DNA from: Burkholderia contaminans
Lineage (GTDB): Bacteria; Pseudomonadota; Gammaproteobacteria; Burkholderiales; Burkholderiaceae
Length of the DNA stretch: 64,000 nucleotides
Direction: 5' to 3'
Assembly (NCBI RefSeq): GCF_029633825.1
Contig: NZ_CP090640.1
Coordinates: 3,038,001-3,102,000, forward strand
The notes beneath the pieces were generated by a model. That model was given only the letters and a program-made list of their open reading frames with translations, was not told the origin of the DNA and ran no database searches. Positions 1-8,739 of the stretch are shown here, one piece after another; the stretch's first letter is position 1, and each line of letters opens with the position of its first letter. The position numbers and the translations under genes are program-made.

Positions 1-271
1 AATCATCGAAATCGGTATACAGCTTGGCGCGATAGGGTGCCGTGAGATTGACGGCGAGGGCCGGAGGCACATCGAAAATGTAGTGATACTGCTTGCCGAT
101 GACCACGAGACTCTTTCCGTCCGCGCTGATCAGAAATGCCGAGAGCGTTTCACGGTATTCCGGATCCTTCAGCATGCGATTGGTGATGGGGCCGATGTTG
201 GCGTCGGAGCAGCCGGCAAGCATGCCGGACGCCGCCACGGCGGGCAGCGCGAGAAATGTTCTTCTTTTCAT
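1..271 (-). CDS. Putative lipoprotein, 3' end beyond window
   Basis: Reading the minus strand from an ATG at 271 gives about 90 residues that stay open to the left edge, so only the N-terminal part is present. It begins MKRRTFLALPAVAASG and continues to a lipobox LAGC at about residue 20, so a lipid-anchored envelope protein cleaved by signal peptidase II is expected. The mature part (SDANIGPITNRMLKDPEYRE...) contains a stretch about reporting a value (ADGKSLVVIGKQYHYIFDVP) but no family I can name. No strong Shine-Dalgarno lies upstream. The following 230 bases up to the next gene hold no other convincing ORF. Confidence 0.6.
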   Translation of the reverse strand, partial: MKRRTFLALPAVAASGMLAGCSDANIGPITNRMLKDPEYRETLSAFLISADGKSLVVIGKQYHYIFDVPPALAVNLTAPYRAKLYTDFDD

Positions 272-503
272 GTGTGCTGTTGGATGTTGTTGGTTATTCA
301 ACGGAACCGCTTGAATGTCGGGCGCTGCGTTCGATGAACGCGGCACCCTGACGGCCGATCATGCGGTTTCTTCGCCTGCGCATTGTAGGGCCAAAACGGC
401 AGGCGCAGTATCCCCCGGGCAAAGCGCCTCACTCGCGTGCGGTAGACTGCACGCTCGCTTGCCCACCACCCACTACACGACCGCTCGCCCCCGCTGATAC
501 GCC

Positions 504-1430
504 ATGGATCGAATCGATGCGATGAAGGTGTTCGTCGCCACGCTGGACGAGGGCAGCCTCGCGGGCGCGGGCCGCAAGCTCGGCCGCTCGCCGGCGGCGG
601 TCAGCCGCGCGATCGCGTTCCTTGAAGCGCACACGGGCACTGCGCTGCTGTACCGCACGACGCGGACGATCCGGCTCAGCGAGGCCGGCGAACGCTACGC
701 GGCCGCGTGCCGCCGCATCCTGTCCGATCTCGAGGAAGCCGACATGCTGGTCGCCGACGAACGTTCGGCGCCGCGCGGCCTGTTGACGGTCACTGCGCCC
801 GTCGCTGCGGGCGAGGACGTGTTGCGCGCGCTGCTCGACGAATTCATCGAACGCCATCCGGCCGTGTCGATCCGGCTGCAGTTGCTCGACCGTCCCGTCA
901 GCCTGATCGACGAAGGAATGGACGTCGCGCTGCGGATCGCACACCTGACCGATTCGACGCTGGTCGCAATCCCGGTCGGCGCGGTGCGGCGGGTCGTCGT
1001 GGCTTCGCCCGATTACCTGGCGAAGCATCCGGCGATCGAGACGCCGGCCGATCTCGCACAGCACCGGATCATCTCGATGACGCACTTCGGCCTCGACTCG
1101 TGGAGCTTCCCGCCGCCCGCACCGTCGGCGCTGCCGCAGGTCGTCCAGTTCACGCCGCGCTTCATCATCAACACGATTCGCGGCGCGGTGGCGTCGGCCG
1201 TCGCCGGGCACGGCGTCACGCGGCTCTTCTCGTATCACGTGGCCGAACCGGTGCGGGACGGCACGCTGCGGATCGTGCTGCGCGACAGCGAACACGCGCC
1301 GCTGCCCATCCATCTCGTCACGCCTTACGGACGCCTTTCTGTGCCGAAGGTACGCGCATTCGTCGATTTCGCGGCGCCGCGCCTGCGCGAGCACTTTGCG
1401 CGGCTGGCAGCCATTACTGACGACGATTGA
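504..1430 (+). CDS. LysR-family transcriptional regulator
   Basis: 308 residues, the usual LysR length. Residues 1-60 form the winged helix-turn-helix (MDRIDAMKVFVATLDEGSL, then GRSPAAVSRAIAFLE), and about 90-300 form the periplasmic-binding-protein-like effector domain typical of the CrgA/DmlR subgroup (RGLLTVTAPVAAGED, PLLDEF-type opening). The protein should be a cytoplasmic DNA-binding regulator; its ligand cannot be read from sequence. It ends 117 bases before the leader ORF of the downstream MFS transporter in the same direction, so that transporter is its most likely local target. The start ATG at 504 aligns with the normal LysR N-terminus. Confidence 0.93.
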   Translation: MDRIDAMKVFVATLDEGSLAGAGRKLGRSPAAVSRAIAFLEAHTGTALLYRTTRTIRLSEAGERYAAACRRILSDLEEADMLVADERSAPRGLLTVTAPVAAGEDVLRALLDEFIERHPAVSIRLQLLDRPVSLIDEGMDVALRIAHLTDSTLVAIPVGAVRRVVVASPDYLAKHPAIETPADLAQHRIISMTHFGLDSWSFPPPAPSALPQVVQFTPRFIINTIRGAVASAVAGHGVTRLFSYHVAEPVRDGTLRIVLRDSEHAPLPIHLVTPYGRLSVPKVRAFVDFAAPRLREHFARLAAITDDD

Positions 1431-1547
1431 ACCGAAACGCGGAAGAATGGCTTTCGCACGGCAGGGATTCACTCGGTAATCGGCTCAATCTAGACTTCCT
1501 TCAACCGACGGACGCGAATGGCGCCCGTTCAGCGAATGGAGGTCAAC

Positions 1548-1685
1548 ATGCATCAAGCGCTTCCCGTCCAGCTTCGTGCCGGTGCGTTCGGACTGACGCA
1601 CCGCGTGGTGTCCGGCATCTGCATCGCCCGTTTCGCATGCGTGCCGTCATCGGCAAGCTTCGTCACGCCGGTGAGCACGCAATGA
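1548..1685 (+). CDS. 45-aa upstream leader ORF, coupled to MFS gene
   Basis: A short ORF begins at ATG 1548 behind a strong ribosome binding site (GGAGGT at 1538-1543) and ends with a TGA at 1683-1685 that overlaps the ATG of the downstream transporter as ATGA. The peptide (MHQALPVQLRAGAFG... to ...FVTPVSTQ) resembles no known protein. By contrast the transporter's own start has only a weak GGTGA. The arrangement suggests either translational coupling or a regulatory leader peptide that controls transporter expression. The reading of the ORF is direct; that it is translated is inferred from the ribosome binding site and overlap. Confidence 0.5.
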   Translation: MHQALPVQLRAGAFGLTHRVVSGICIARFACVPSSASFVTPVSTQ

Positions 1686-2938
1686 GCACGATCTCGCATG
1701 CGCCCGTCACGACACGGGCCGAACGTCCCACCGCCAGCTACGCCGAACGCAACGCGCGCTACTGGCGACGCAATCTCGCCGTCTGCGTGTTCGGGTCGTT
1801 CACGACGCTCGTCAGCCTGAGCATGCTGCTGCCGTTTCTGCCGCTGTACGTGCGGCAACTCGGCGTCGACGCGCAGTCGGCCGTGATCCAGTGGTCGGGC
1901 ATCGCGTTCGGCGCGACGTTCCTCGGCACGGCCGTCACCGCGCCGCTGTGGGGCCGCCTTGCAGACCGCTTCGGTCGCAAGCCGATGCTCGTGCGTGCCG
2001 CGATCGGGATGGCGATCGTGATGTCGCTGATCGGCGTCGCGCACAACGTGGTCGAACTCGTCGCGCTGCGGCTGCTTGCGGGGCTGGTCGGCGGCTACGC
2101 GTCGGCGTCGACCGTGATGGTCGGCACGCAGGCGCCGCGCGAGCGCGCGGGCTGGGCGCTCGGGATCCTGTCAACCGGTGCGCTCGCGGGCAACCTGGTC
2201 GGGCCGCTCGTCGGCGGGTTGCTGCCGGGATGGCTCGGCATTCGCGGCACGTTCTTCGCCGGTGGCGCGATGATCGCCGTCGCCGCGCTGCTGACGATCT
2301 TCGTCGTGAAGGAAGACTTCCATGCGGCCACCGATGCCCGCACACGCACCTCGAGCGCCGCAGCCGGCACGCCGCACCGCACGAATCGCGCGGCAGTCGC
2401 CGCGCTGCTGGTGACGGCGATGATGGTGCTGCTCGCGAACATGTCGATCGAGCCGATCATCACCGTCTATATCGGCGGCCTCGGCGTGGGCGGCGACCAT
2501 CTTGCGCGTGTCGCCGGCGTCGTGATGGCGTGTTCGGCACTCGGCAGCATGCTGACCGCCGCACGGCTCGGCGCGCTGGCCGATCGTGTCGGCAGCTGGA
2601 ACGTGATCATCGGCTGCCTGCTGCTGACCGCGCTCGCGATGGTGCCGCAGGCGTTCGTCACGCACTGGTGGCAGCTTGCCGCGCTGCGCGGGCTGATGGG
2701 CATGTCGCTCGCGGGGTTGCTGCCGTCGATCGGCAAGCTCGTGCGGCAATCGGTCGACGAGCGCGCGACCGGGCAGATGCTCGGCTATCTGCAGTCCGCG
2801 CAGTTCAGCGGGCAGGTGGTCGGCCCGGTGATCGGCGGGCAGATCGGCGTCGCGCTGGGGCTGCATTCGGTTTTCTTCGTGACGGGCGCGCTGCTGGCGG
2901 CCTGTGCGGGGCTCGCGCATTGGGCGCGCGGCCGATAG
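1682..2938 (+). CDS. MFS multidrug transporter, MdtG/TetA-like
   Basis: 418 residues with about 12 predicted membrane segments and the MFS signature GRLADRFGRKPML between segments 2 and 3, which marks a drug:proton antiporter of the inner membrane. A hydrophilic stretch of about 25 residues (DARTRTSSAAAGTPHRTNR) is the usual central loop. I chose ATG 1682 because the polytopic part begins about 30 residues later and the longer in-frame extension upstream is hydrophilic and lacks a ribosome binding site. The start overlaps the stop of the 45-aa leader ORF. The upstream LysR gene is the likely regulator. The exported compound is unknown. Confidence 0.9.
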   Translation: MSTISHAPVTTRAERPTASYAERNARYWRRNLAVCVFGSFTTLVSLSMLLPFLPLYVRQLGVDAQSAVIQWSGIAFGATFLGTAVTAPLWGRLADRFGRKPMLVRAAIGMAIVMSLIGVAHNVVELVALRLLAGLVGGYASASTVMVGTQAPRERAGWALGILSTGALAGNLVGPLVGGLLPGWLGIRGTFFAGGAMIAVAALLTIFVVKEDFHAATDARTRTSSAAAGTPHRTNRAAVAALLVTAMMVLLANMSIEPIITVYIGGLGVGGDHLARVAGVVMACSALGSMLTAARLGALADRVGSWNVIIGCLLLTALAMVPQAFVTHWWQLAALRGLMGMSLAGLLPSIGKLVRQSVDERATGQMLGYLQSAQFSGQVVGPVIGGQIGVALGLHSVFFVTGALLAACAGLAHWARGR

Positions 2939-3208
2939 CGGCTGGCCGGCGGATCGCGGGCTGGCGTAGGATGGGTGCAGTTACGGGTGGCGCGCAGGAA
3001 AACGACGCCCCCTTCGTCGCGCGATGCGTTTTCCGTCACGGCAGACACCATACCGCACGGCGGCTACCCATCGCATTCGACATGACTTTCACATGACCGG
3101 TCGCGCACAAGGCACGACGAACGCGCACCGATCCGAACCCGACCCACGCGCATCGGCCCGCATCCGGCCGACGCATTTCGATGACGAATCTTGCAGGAGG
3201 CAAGCGAC

Positions 3209-4309
3209 ATGAATCAATCGACCGACAACCGGACGCTGCTGCGCACGCTCGGCATGCGCGCCCCGATCGTCCAGGCGCCGATGGCCGGCGTCAGCACGCC
3301 GGCGCTGGCGGCCGCCGTGTCGAATGCGGGCGGGCTCGGCTCGCTCGGCGTGGGCGCGACGAACGCCGACGGCGCCCGCAAGATGATCCGCGACACGCGC
3401 GCGCTCACCGACCGGCCGTTCAACATCAACGTGTTCTGCCACCAGCCGGCGCACGCCGACGCGGCCGTCGAACGCGCGTGGCTCGAATGGCTCGCGCCGG
3501 CGTTCCGCGAATACGGCGCGACGCCGCCCGCATCGCTGTCGGAGATCTATACGAGCTTCGTCGCCGACGATGCGATGCAGGCGATGCTCGTCGAAGAGAA
3601 GCCGGCCGTCGTCAGCTTCCATTTCGGGCTGCCGTCCGCGGACGTGATCGCCGCGCTGAAGCGCGCGGGCGTCACGCTGTTCGCGTCCGCGACGAACCTC
3701 GACGAAGCACGCCAGATCGCCGCCGCCGGCATCGACGCGATCGTCGCGCAGGGGATCGAAGCGGGCGGCCATCGCGGCGTGTTCGATTCGACCGCGCATG
3801 ACGACCGCCTCGGCACGTTCGCGCTCACGCGCCTGATCGTGCGCGAATGCGCGCTGCCGGTGATCGCCGCCGGCGGCATCATGGACGGCGAGGGCATCGC
3901 GGCCGCACTCGCGCTCGGCGCGCAGGCCGCCCAGCTCGGCACCGCGTTCGTCGCGTGCCCGGAAACGTCGATCGACGACGGCTATCGCCGCGCGCTGCTG
4001 GGCGATGCGGCGCGCCGCACGACGTTTACGGCCGCGATCTCGGGCCGGATCGCACGCGGCCTCGCGAACCGGCTGACCGCGCTCGGCGACGACCCGCACG
4101 CGCCGGCCACGCCCGCGTACCCGATCGCGTACGACGCCGGCAAGGCGCTGCACGCGGCCGCGAAGGCGAAGGGTGAATTCGGCTACGGCGCGCAGTGGGC
4201 CGGGCAGGCGGCGCCGCTCGCGCGGTCGCTGCCGGCGGCCGAACTGTTCGCCGCGCTCGAACGCGAAACGCGGGCGGCGATCGAGCGGCTGCAGCACGTG
4301 CTGGATTGA
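3209..4309 (+). CDS. Nitronate monooxygenase (2-nitropropane dioxygenase family)
   Basis: 366 residues of the FMN-dependent TIM-barrel NMO family, which oxidises alkyl nitronates such as propionate-3-nitronate to the aldehyde and nitrite. Visible hallmarks are the N-terminal [20 protein letters not shown], the central [10 protein letters not shown] segment that binds the flavin phosphate region, and the [19 protein letters not shown] segment near residue 225. The start at 3209 follows AGGAGG at 3195-3200 with ideal spacing, so the in-frame upstream TTG is not used. It stands alone between the MFS gene and the GFA gene. Some family members act as enoyl reductases, but these motifs favour NMO. 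Confidence 0.93.
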   Translation: MNQSTDNRTLLRTLGMRAPIVQAPMAGVSTPALAAAVSNAGGLGSLGVGATNADGARKMIRDTRALTDRPFNINVFCHQPAHADAAVERAWLEWLAPAFREYGATPPASLSEIYTSFVADDAMQAMLVEEKPAVVSFHFGLPSADVIAALKRAGVTLFASATNLDEARQIAAAGIDAIVAQGIEAGGHRGVFDSTAHDDRLGTFALTRLIVRECALPVIAAGGIMDGEGIAAALALGAQAAQLGTAFVACPETSIDDGYRRALLGDAARRTTFTAAISGRIARGLANRLTALGDDPHAPATPAYPIAYDAGKALHAAAKAKGEFGYGAQWAGQAAPLARSLPAAELFAALERETRAAIERLQHVLD

Positions 4310-4504
4310 TCGCACGATTCGCGGGCGGCGAACCGCACGCATATCGCGGCGATCGGTGAACGCACCCCGATCGCCGAATCGATACGTCGCGGCCCGCGGC
4401 CAATTTGCAATGTTCTGTATCTGCATGAACCCCGGATACATCGCGATACAAGGCACGTTCGAGCGTCCGTTATAAAGCAGGCGTGACCTATTCGGGAGTC
4501 CATC

Positions 4505-4876
4505 ATGTCTGCAACCTGGTTCAACGGGTCCTGCCATTGCGGGGCCGTCAAATTCGAAGTCAGAACGGCCGTGACGCCGGCGACTCGCTGCAACTGCAGC
4601 ATGTGCCGCCGGCGCGGCGCACTGATGAGCCCGATGTTCGCCGCCGGCGAACTGAAGATCGTCGAGGGCGAGGGCGCGCTGACGTGCTACCAGTTCAACA
4701 CGCGCACGGCCCGTCACTATTTCTGCAGCCATTGCGGCATCTATCCGTTCCATCAGACGCGCAAGGACCCCGCCCGCTGGCGCGTCAATCTCGGCTGCCT
4801 CGACGGCGTCGACCCGTATGCGCTCGATGCAACGGTAGCGGACGGCGCGAGCCTCTCGGTCGTGGAGGACACATGA
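4505..4876 (+). CDS. GFA-fold (glutathione-dependent formaldehyde-activating enzyme-like) protein
   Basis: 123 residues of the zinc-binding GFA/CENP-V family. The metal ligands are visible as GSCHCGAVKFEV near residue 9, CNCSMCRRRG near 33 and FCSHCGIYPFHQ near 72. Family members bind zinc and in some cases glutathione-formaldehyde adducts, but most, including probably this one, have no proven reaction. The gene ends in a TGA overlapping the ATG of a 42-aa secreted or membrane peptide, so the two are probably co-translated. A TATAAA at 4471-4476 could be its -10 element. Confidence 0.9.
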   Translation: MSATWFNGSCHCGAVKFEVRTAVTPATRCNCSMCRRRGALMSPMFAAGELKIVEGEGALTCYQFNTRTARHYFCSHCGIYPFHQTRKDPARWRVNLGCLDGVDPYALDATVADGASLSVVEDT

Positions 4877-5001
4877 AACGCTGGCTGATGATCCTGCTGT
4901 TTGCCGCAGGCGGGCTCGCAACCGAAATCGCACATCCGGTGCAATGCACGCTGCTGTCGGTCAGCCGTACACAGACCGGCAAGCGCCACAGGTCGGGCTG
5001 A
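4873..5001 (+). CDS. Small signal-peptide-bearing protein, 42 aa
   Basis: ATG 4873 overlaps the stop of the GFA gene (ATGA) and is preceded by GGAGG at 4864-4868. The product starts MKRWLMILLFAAGGLATEIA, a typical signal sequence or single membrane anchor, and ends in a short basic tail with one Cys (HPVQCTLLSV). I recognise no family. Tight coupling to a real gene and a good ribosome binding site are the only support. Confidence 0.45.
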   Translation: MKRWLMILLFAAGGLATEIAHPVQCTLLSVSRTQTGKRHRSG

Positions 5002-5035
5002 CGGCGCGCCGGTTCATCGGGAGCGATTATCGAGC

Positions 5036-5064
5036 TTCCGATAAGATCGCATGCGATATATAAT
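5036..5064 (+). promoter_or_regulatory. ohrR promoter with OhrR-type palindromic operator
   Basis: A perfect 12-bp palindrome ATCGCATGCGAT lies at 5046-5057, immediately followed by a consensus -10 box TATAAT at 5059-5064; TTCCGA at 5036-5041 is a possible -35 at 17-bp spacing. A repressor bound to the palindrome would sit between the two boxes. The same 12-mer occurs twice before ohr (11945-11956 and 12002-12013), and I found it nowhere else by eye, so it is very likely the OhrR operator and this copy would give autoregulation. Confidence 0.75.
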
Positions 5065-5103
5065 GCGTCCATCTGCGGCCGTTCGCGCCGCTGGAGGACG
5101 TTC

Positions 5104-5559
5104 ATGAAACCGACCGAAGCCCCATCCGCCGCCGCGCCGAAGCTGTCCGAGTTCCTGTGCTTTGCGATCTACTCGACGAACCTCGCGTTCGGCAAGGCCT
5201 ACAAGCCGATTCTCGAGGAGCTCGGCCTCACGTATACGCAATACATCACGATCATTGCGCTGTGGGAGCAGGACAACCAGACGGTCGGCCAGCTCGGCGA
5301 GAAGCTGTTCCTCGAATCCAATACGCTGACGCCGATCCTGAAGAAGCTCGAGGCGATGGGCTACCTGGAACGGCACCGCGATCCGTCGGACGAGCGCCAG
5401 GTGCTGGTCAGCCTGACGAAGACCGGCCGCCGCGTGAGGGAGAAGGGGCTCGACATGAATCTGGTCGAAGCCACCGGGTTGAAGCCGGACGAATTCGCGA
5501 AGATGCAGAAGGCGATCGTCACGCTGCGCGGCAACCTGATCCGGTCGACCGACGAATAA
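5104..5559 (+). CDS. ohrR: OhrR, MarR-family organic-peroxide-sensing repressor
   Basis: 151 residues with a MarR winged helix (about 35-130). The N-terminal segment LSEFLCFAIYSTNLAF carries the single reactive Cys (C19) that in OhrR proteins is oxidised by organic hydroperoxides, releasing DNA; the following LGLTYTQYITIIALWE and ESNTLTPILKKLEAMGYL are equally typical. The target is ohr at 11482-11904, unusually about 6 kb away instead of adjacent. The shared palindrome before both genes supports the pairing. With one N-terminal Cys visible in this segment and no second Cys elsewhere in the protein, it looks like a one-Cys OhrR that is probably S-thiolated. Confidence 0.92.
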   Translation: MKPTEAPSAAAPKLSEFLCFAIYSTNLAFGKAYKPILEELGLTYTQYITIIALWEQDNQTVGQLGEKLFLESNTLTPILKKLEAMGYLERHRDPSDERQVLVSLTKTGRRVREKGLDMNLVEATGLKPDEFAKMQKAIVTLRGNLIRSTDE

Positions 5560-5607
5560 ACACGCGTACCCGCCGCGGCCGGCACGTCCATCGTGCCGGC
5601 CGCGTCG

Positions 5608-6324
5608 TCATGCGTTTCCGTCGCCGAGCACCAGCAGGTGCATCTCGCGACGGACGACAAAACCGAGTGCGAGATAGCGCTCGATCGCCACCTGATTCGA
5701 CGCGAGGACGTGCAGGAAAGGCGTATCCGAGCGCGCACCGATCTCCGCAATCAGCGACCGCATCAGGCGCGCCGCCAGCCCCTGCCGCCGGAACGCGGCA
5801 TCGACGCACACCGCGCTGATCTCCGTATACCCGTCGACCTGCATCCGCTCGCCGGCCATCGCGGCCAGCCTGCCTTCGCTGCGGATGCCGATGTAATGGC
5901 CGAGCTCGAACGTGCGCGGCCCGAACGGGCCGGGCTGCGCGGCCGTGGTCAGCGCGAGCATCTCGGGCACGTCGGCTTCCGCGAGCGTGACATGGCCGGA
6001 TTCGGGTGCCGGACCGAGCGTCCCTTGCCAGACCATCTGCAACAGGCTCGCGCGCCGGATCGCCGACAATCCCGCCGGCAGCTCGATTTCGTCCGGCGTG
6101 ACCAGCGCCGCCGGCCCGTGAGCCGCGATCAATGGACGCAATGCGTCGAACGACGCCGCGCTCGTATCCTCCATCGCGGCAAACGGTGCGATGGCTACCG
6201 GAAACCGCCATGCACGGTCATGACCGAGCGCCAAGCGGCGCTGCCTGCCCGTCAGCGCGTTCCACACCACACGGTCGAGCGGGTGCGCACTGCCTGGCGC
6301 GTTTCCGGTCGTTGCATCGGACAT
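5608..6324 (-). CDS. GNAT family N-acetyltransferase
   Basis: 238 residues. The C-terminal half is a GNAT domain of FR47 type: the acetyl-CoA loop is visible in VDAAFRRQGLAARLMRSLIAEI near residue 185, followed by FLHVLASNQVAIERYLALGFVVRREM. The N-terminal 100 residues (HDRAWRFPVAIAPFAAMED...) are poorly conserved and may set the substrate. The start at 6324 follows GAGGAG. It transfers an acetyl group from acetyl-CoA to an unknown amine in the cytosol. It is convergent with ohrR and separated by 74 bases from the end of the histidine kinase gene. Confidence 0.88.
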   Translation of the reverse strand: MSDATTGNAPGSAHPLDRVVWNALTGRQRRLALGHDRAWRFPVAIAPFAAMEDTSAASFDALRPLIAAHGPAALVTPDEIELPAGLSAIRRASLLQMVWQGTLGPAPESGHVTLAEADVPEMLALTTAAQPGPFGPRTFELGHYIGIRSEGRLAAMAGERMQVDGYTEISAVCVDAAFRRQGLAARLMRSLIAEIGARSDTPFLHVLASNQVAIERYLALGFVVRREMHLLVLGDGNA

Positions 6325-6398
6325 GAGCTGCTCCTCGATTGAAGGTGTCGGTCGCACAGCATAGACCGGGATCGGACGGGCAGGGCGCGGCGCGCCAA

Positions 6399-7784
6399 CT
6401 AACGCTGCCAGCGCTGCGGATCCACCCATATCGGGAACGACAGGATCACCGTCAGCCCGTTCCCCCCGATCCCGGCCGTCACCTCGACCGACCCGCCGTG
6501 CGACTCGGCGATCCGGGCGACGAGCGACAGGCCAATGCCGCTGCCCGGCTGCACCGTCCCCGGTACCCGGTAGAAGCGTTCGAAGATCCGCTCGCGCTCG
6601 TCGGCCGGCACACCGGGCCCGTCGTCCGCGATCCGCAGCCGGACCCGTGCACCGTCTGCATCGGCAGGGACGTCGCACGTGATCTCGACCCGGCCGCCGT
6701 CACGGCCGTATCGCAGCGCGTTGTCGATCAGGTTGCGCACCGCTATGGCGATCTCGTCCAGGTCGCCCCAGACGCGCACCGGTTCGACTGCGATCCGCAT
6801 CGTCTGTCGGCGCGCATGCGCGGCCGCGTCGAAGTCGCTCGCGATCAGTGCAACGAGCCGCGACAGGTCGACCGGCCCGTGCTGGTCGGCCCGTGACCCT
6901 GCATCCAGCCGCGCCAGTTCGAGCAATTGCCCGGATAGCCGCGCGCTGCGCTCGACGCCCGTTGCCAGCCGGCGCAGTGCTTCGTTCTTGTCCGCCAGGC
7001 TGTCCGCCTGCAACGCCACTTCCGCCTGGGCCGACAACGCAGCGAGCGGCGTGCGCAACTCGTGCGCCGCATCGCCGATGAAGCGGCGCTCGGTGTCGAC
7101 AGCCTGACTCAGCCGCGCGAGCAGGCGATTGAACGATTCGACGAGCGGCCGCAGCTCACGCGGCAGCGTCACCAGCGGCAACGGCGAGAAATCGAAGGCC
7201 GCCTTGCGCTGGATCGCCTGCTGGACGTCGCGCACCGGCCCGAACGACCAGCGGATCACCCACCAGATCACGACGCCCAGCATCCCGAGCATCACCGCCG
7301 TGTTGAACAGGCCGAGTTGCAGCGCATTGTTCGCCTTCTCCTGCCAGGTCGTGGCCGGGCCGCCCGTCTGAACGTGAATCCGGCCTGCCGGATCCGACAG
7401 CGAGTACACGCGCCAGGTCTCGTCGTGCGCGACGCCGCGCCCGGTGCTCACCCCGTATCCGTCCCGCAGGTCGGCCTTGAGGGCCGGCCCCGGTGCGTCC
7501 ACGCTGTGCATCACGTTCCGGCCATCGACCCAGATCTGGAACGCGACGTCGTATTTGCCATACGCCGTTTTCGGTACGACCGCCTGGGCGTTCGCCGCGG
7601 GCAGGCGATCGATCGTATCCGGCAATGCGAGGAGCAGCAGTTGCGCGGCGCTCTCGAGCATGCCGTCGCGCCAGCCGCGCTGCTCACGCCACAGGCCGAT
7701 GCCGAGAAACGCCCCCCAGCTCGCCCAGAACACGACGACCGCCGCCATCACGGTCGCGAGCAGGCGCACGCGTAGCGACTTCAT
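6399..7784 (-). CDS. Sensor histidine kinase, QseC/PmrB-like
   Basis: 461 residues. The order is an N-terminal membrane segment (about 10-32), a periplasmic sensor of about 130 residues, a second membrane segment (about 160-182), a HAMP-like linker, the dimerisation box RRFIGDAAHELRTPLAAL carrying the phosphorylated His, and an ATPase domain with N box (IRNLIDNALRYG-like VRNLIDNALRYG) and G box DDGPGVP. It should autophosphorylate and pass phosphate to the adjacent regulator. Its ATG overlaps the regulator's stop (ATGA), so the two are co-translated. The periplasmic signal is unknown; the PmrA-like box upstream favours a cation, pH or polymyxin stimulus. Confidence 0.93.
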   Translation of the reverse strand: MKSLRVRLLATVMAAVVVFWASWGAFLGIGLWREQRGWRDGMLESAAQLLLLALPDTIDRLPAANAQAVVPKTAYGKYDVAFQIWVDGRNVMHSVDAPGPALKADLRDGYGVSTGRGVAHDETWRVYSLSDPAGRIHVQTGGPATTWQEKANNALQLGLFNTAVMLGMLGVVIWWVIRWSFGPVRDVQQAIQRKAAFDFSPLPLVTLPRELRPLVESFNRLLARLSQAVDTERRFIGDAAHELRTPLAALSAQAEVALQADSLADKNEALRRLATGVERSARLSGQLLELARLDAGSRADQHGPVDLSRLVALIASDFDAAAHARRQTMRIAVEPVRVWGDLDEIAIAVRNLIDNALRYGRDGGRVEITCDVPADADGARVRLRIADDGPGVPADERERIFERFYRVPGTVQPGSGIGLSLVARIAESHGGSVEVTAGIGGNGLTVILSFPIWVDPQRWQR

Positions 7785-8446
7785 GCCGGGCTCTCCCCGA
7801 CGCGATAACCGAAGCCGTGCACCGTCACGATCAGCTCGTCGCCGAGCTTGCGCCGCAGTTGATGGATGTACACCGCGATCGTGTTGCTTTCGATTTCGCT
7901 GTCGTTGCCGTACACGCGCGCTTCGAGCTGCGTGCGCGTGACGACGCGGCCTTGCCGCTCCATCAGCGCCAGCAGCGTGCGGTACTCGTGGATGCTGAGC
8001 ACAACGGGTTCGCCGGCGCGCGTGACTTCCTTGCGCGCCGGATCGACGTGCACGTCGCGGTAGACCAGGCGTTCCGACACGCGGCCCTGGCTGCGACGCG
8101 TCAGCGCGCGCAGCCGCGCGTAGAGTTCGTCGAGCTGGAACGGCTTCACGAGATAGTCGTCGGCGCCTGCGTCGAGGCCGCGGATCCGGTCGCTCAACTG
8201 ATCGCGCGCGGTCACGATCAATACCGGCGTCGGGTCGTAGTTCGCGCGCATCGCAGCGAGTAGCGTGAAGCCGGACGCACCCGGCAGTTGCAGGTCGAGC
8301 AGCACCGCGTCGTAGTCGTGGCCGACGAGCGCGAGCCGCGCGGCGGGAACGTCCGCCGACCAGTCCGCGCGCCAGCCGTTCTGCCTGAGGCCCGCGCACA
8401 CGGCGTCGGCCAGCATGACATCGTCTTCTACCAGCAGGATATGCAT
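7781..8446 (-). CDS. OmpR-family response regulator, QseB/PmrA-like
   Basis: 221 residues. The receiver domain (1-115) has the acidic pair E7/D8/D9, phospho-acceptor D51 in LLDLQLPG and Lys in VKPF; residues 125-221 form the OmpR winged helix ending TVHGFGYRVGE. It acts as a phosphorylation-controlled transcription factor for the kinase downstream, with which it overlaps by four bases. A 17-bp match to the published PmrA box consensus lies 47 bases upstream of its start, oriented towards it, so it is likely autoregulated. Confidence 0.94.
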   Translation of the reverse strand: MHILLVEDDVMLADAVCAGLRQNGWRADWSADVPAARLALVGHDYDAVLLDLQLPGASGFTLLAAMRANYDPTPVLIVTARDQLSDRIRGLDAGADDYLVKPFQLDELYARLRALTRRSQGRVSERLVYRDVHVDPARKEVTRAGEPVVLSIHEYRTLLALMERQGRVVTRTQLEARVYGNDSEIESNTIAVYIHQLRRKLGDELIVTVHGFGYRVGESPA

Positions 8447-8492
8447 CGGTTTCGCTCCTCGATTGTCGAGGTCGCCAGCCTGACCGACCGCG

Positions 8493-8509
8493 ATTAAAAA
8501 CTTCTTAAA
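8493..8509 (-). promoter_or_regulatory. PmrA/BasR-like box upstream of response regulator
   Basis: On the minus strand the sequence reads TTTAAG-AAGTT-TTTAAT, an exact match to the PmrA box consensus YTTAAK-N5-YTTAAK. It sits between the response regulator start at 8446 and the divergent DedA-like gene at 8740. Its direct-repeat half sites fit an OmpR-family dimer. A consensus this short can occur by chance, but AT-rich repeats of this form are rare in this GC-rich window. Confidence 0.6.
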
Positions 8510-8739
8510 GCCCGGGGGCCACGATGCGTGCCATTCGCCGCATTGCCGGTGCAATGCATCTGGCGTTTCCTCGAGAGGCTCGCGATGACCGTGTCACGTC
8601 CTTCAATTCCGTTGCTGCAATGCAATGCGGCACGACGCCCCACCTTCGCGCCGCGCCGGTGCGGGCCATTCTGGCACGGAAGGCCACGTGCGTTGTGCGC
8701 GTCGGCCGCGTCGTGCGCCGGCCGCGCGGGAGCGGTGCG

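Noticed and set aside
1427..1681. N-terminal extension of the MFS transporter
   Set aside because: The extra 85 residues are polar and not family-like, and this DNA instead carries the leader ORF with a strong ribosome binding site.
8524..8739. N-terminal extension of the DedA-like protein
   Set aside because: It is Arg-rich and non-membrane, while ATG 8740 has its own GGGAG site and starts directly at the first membrane segment.
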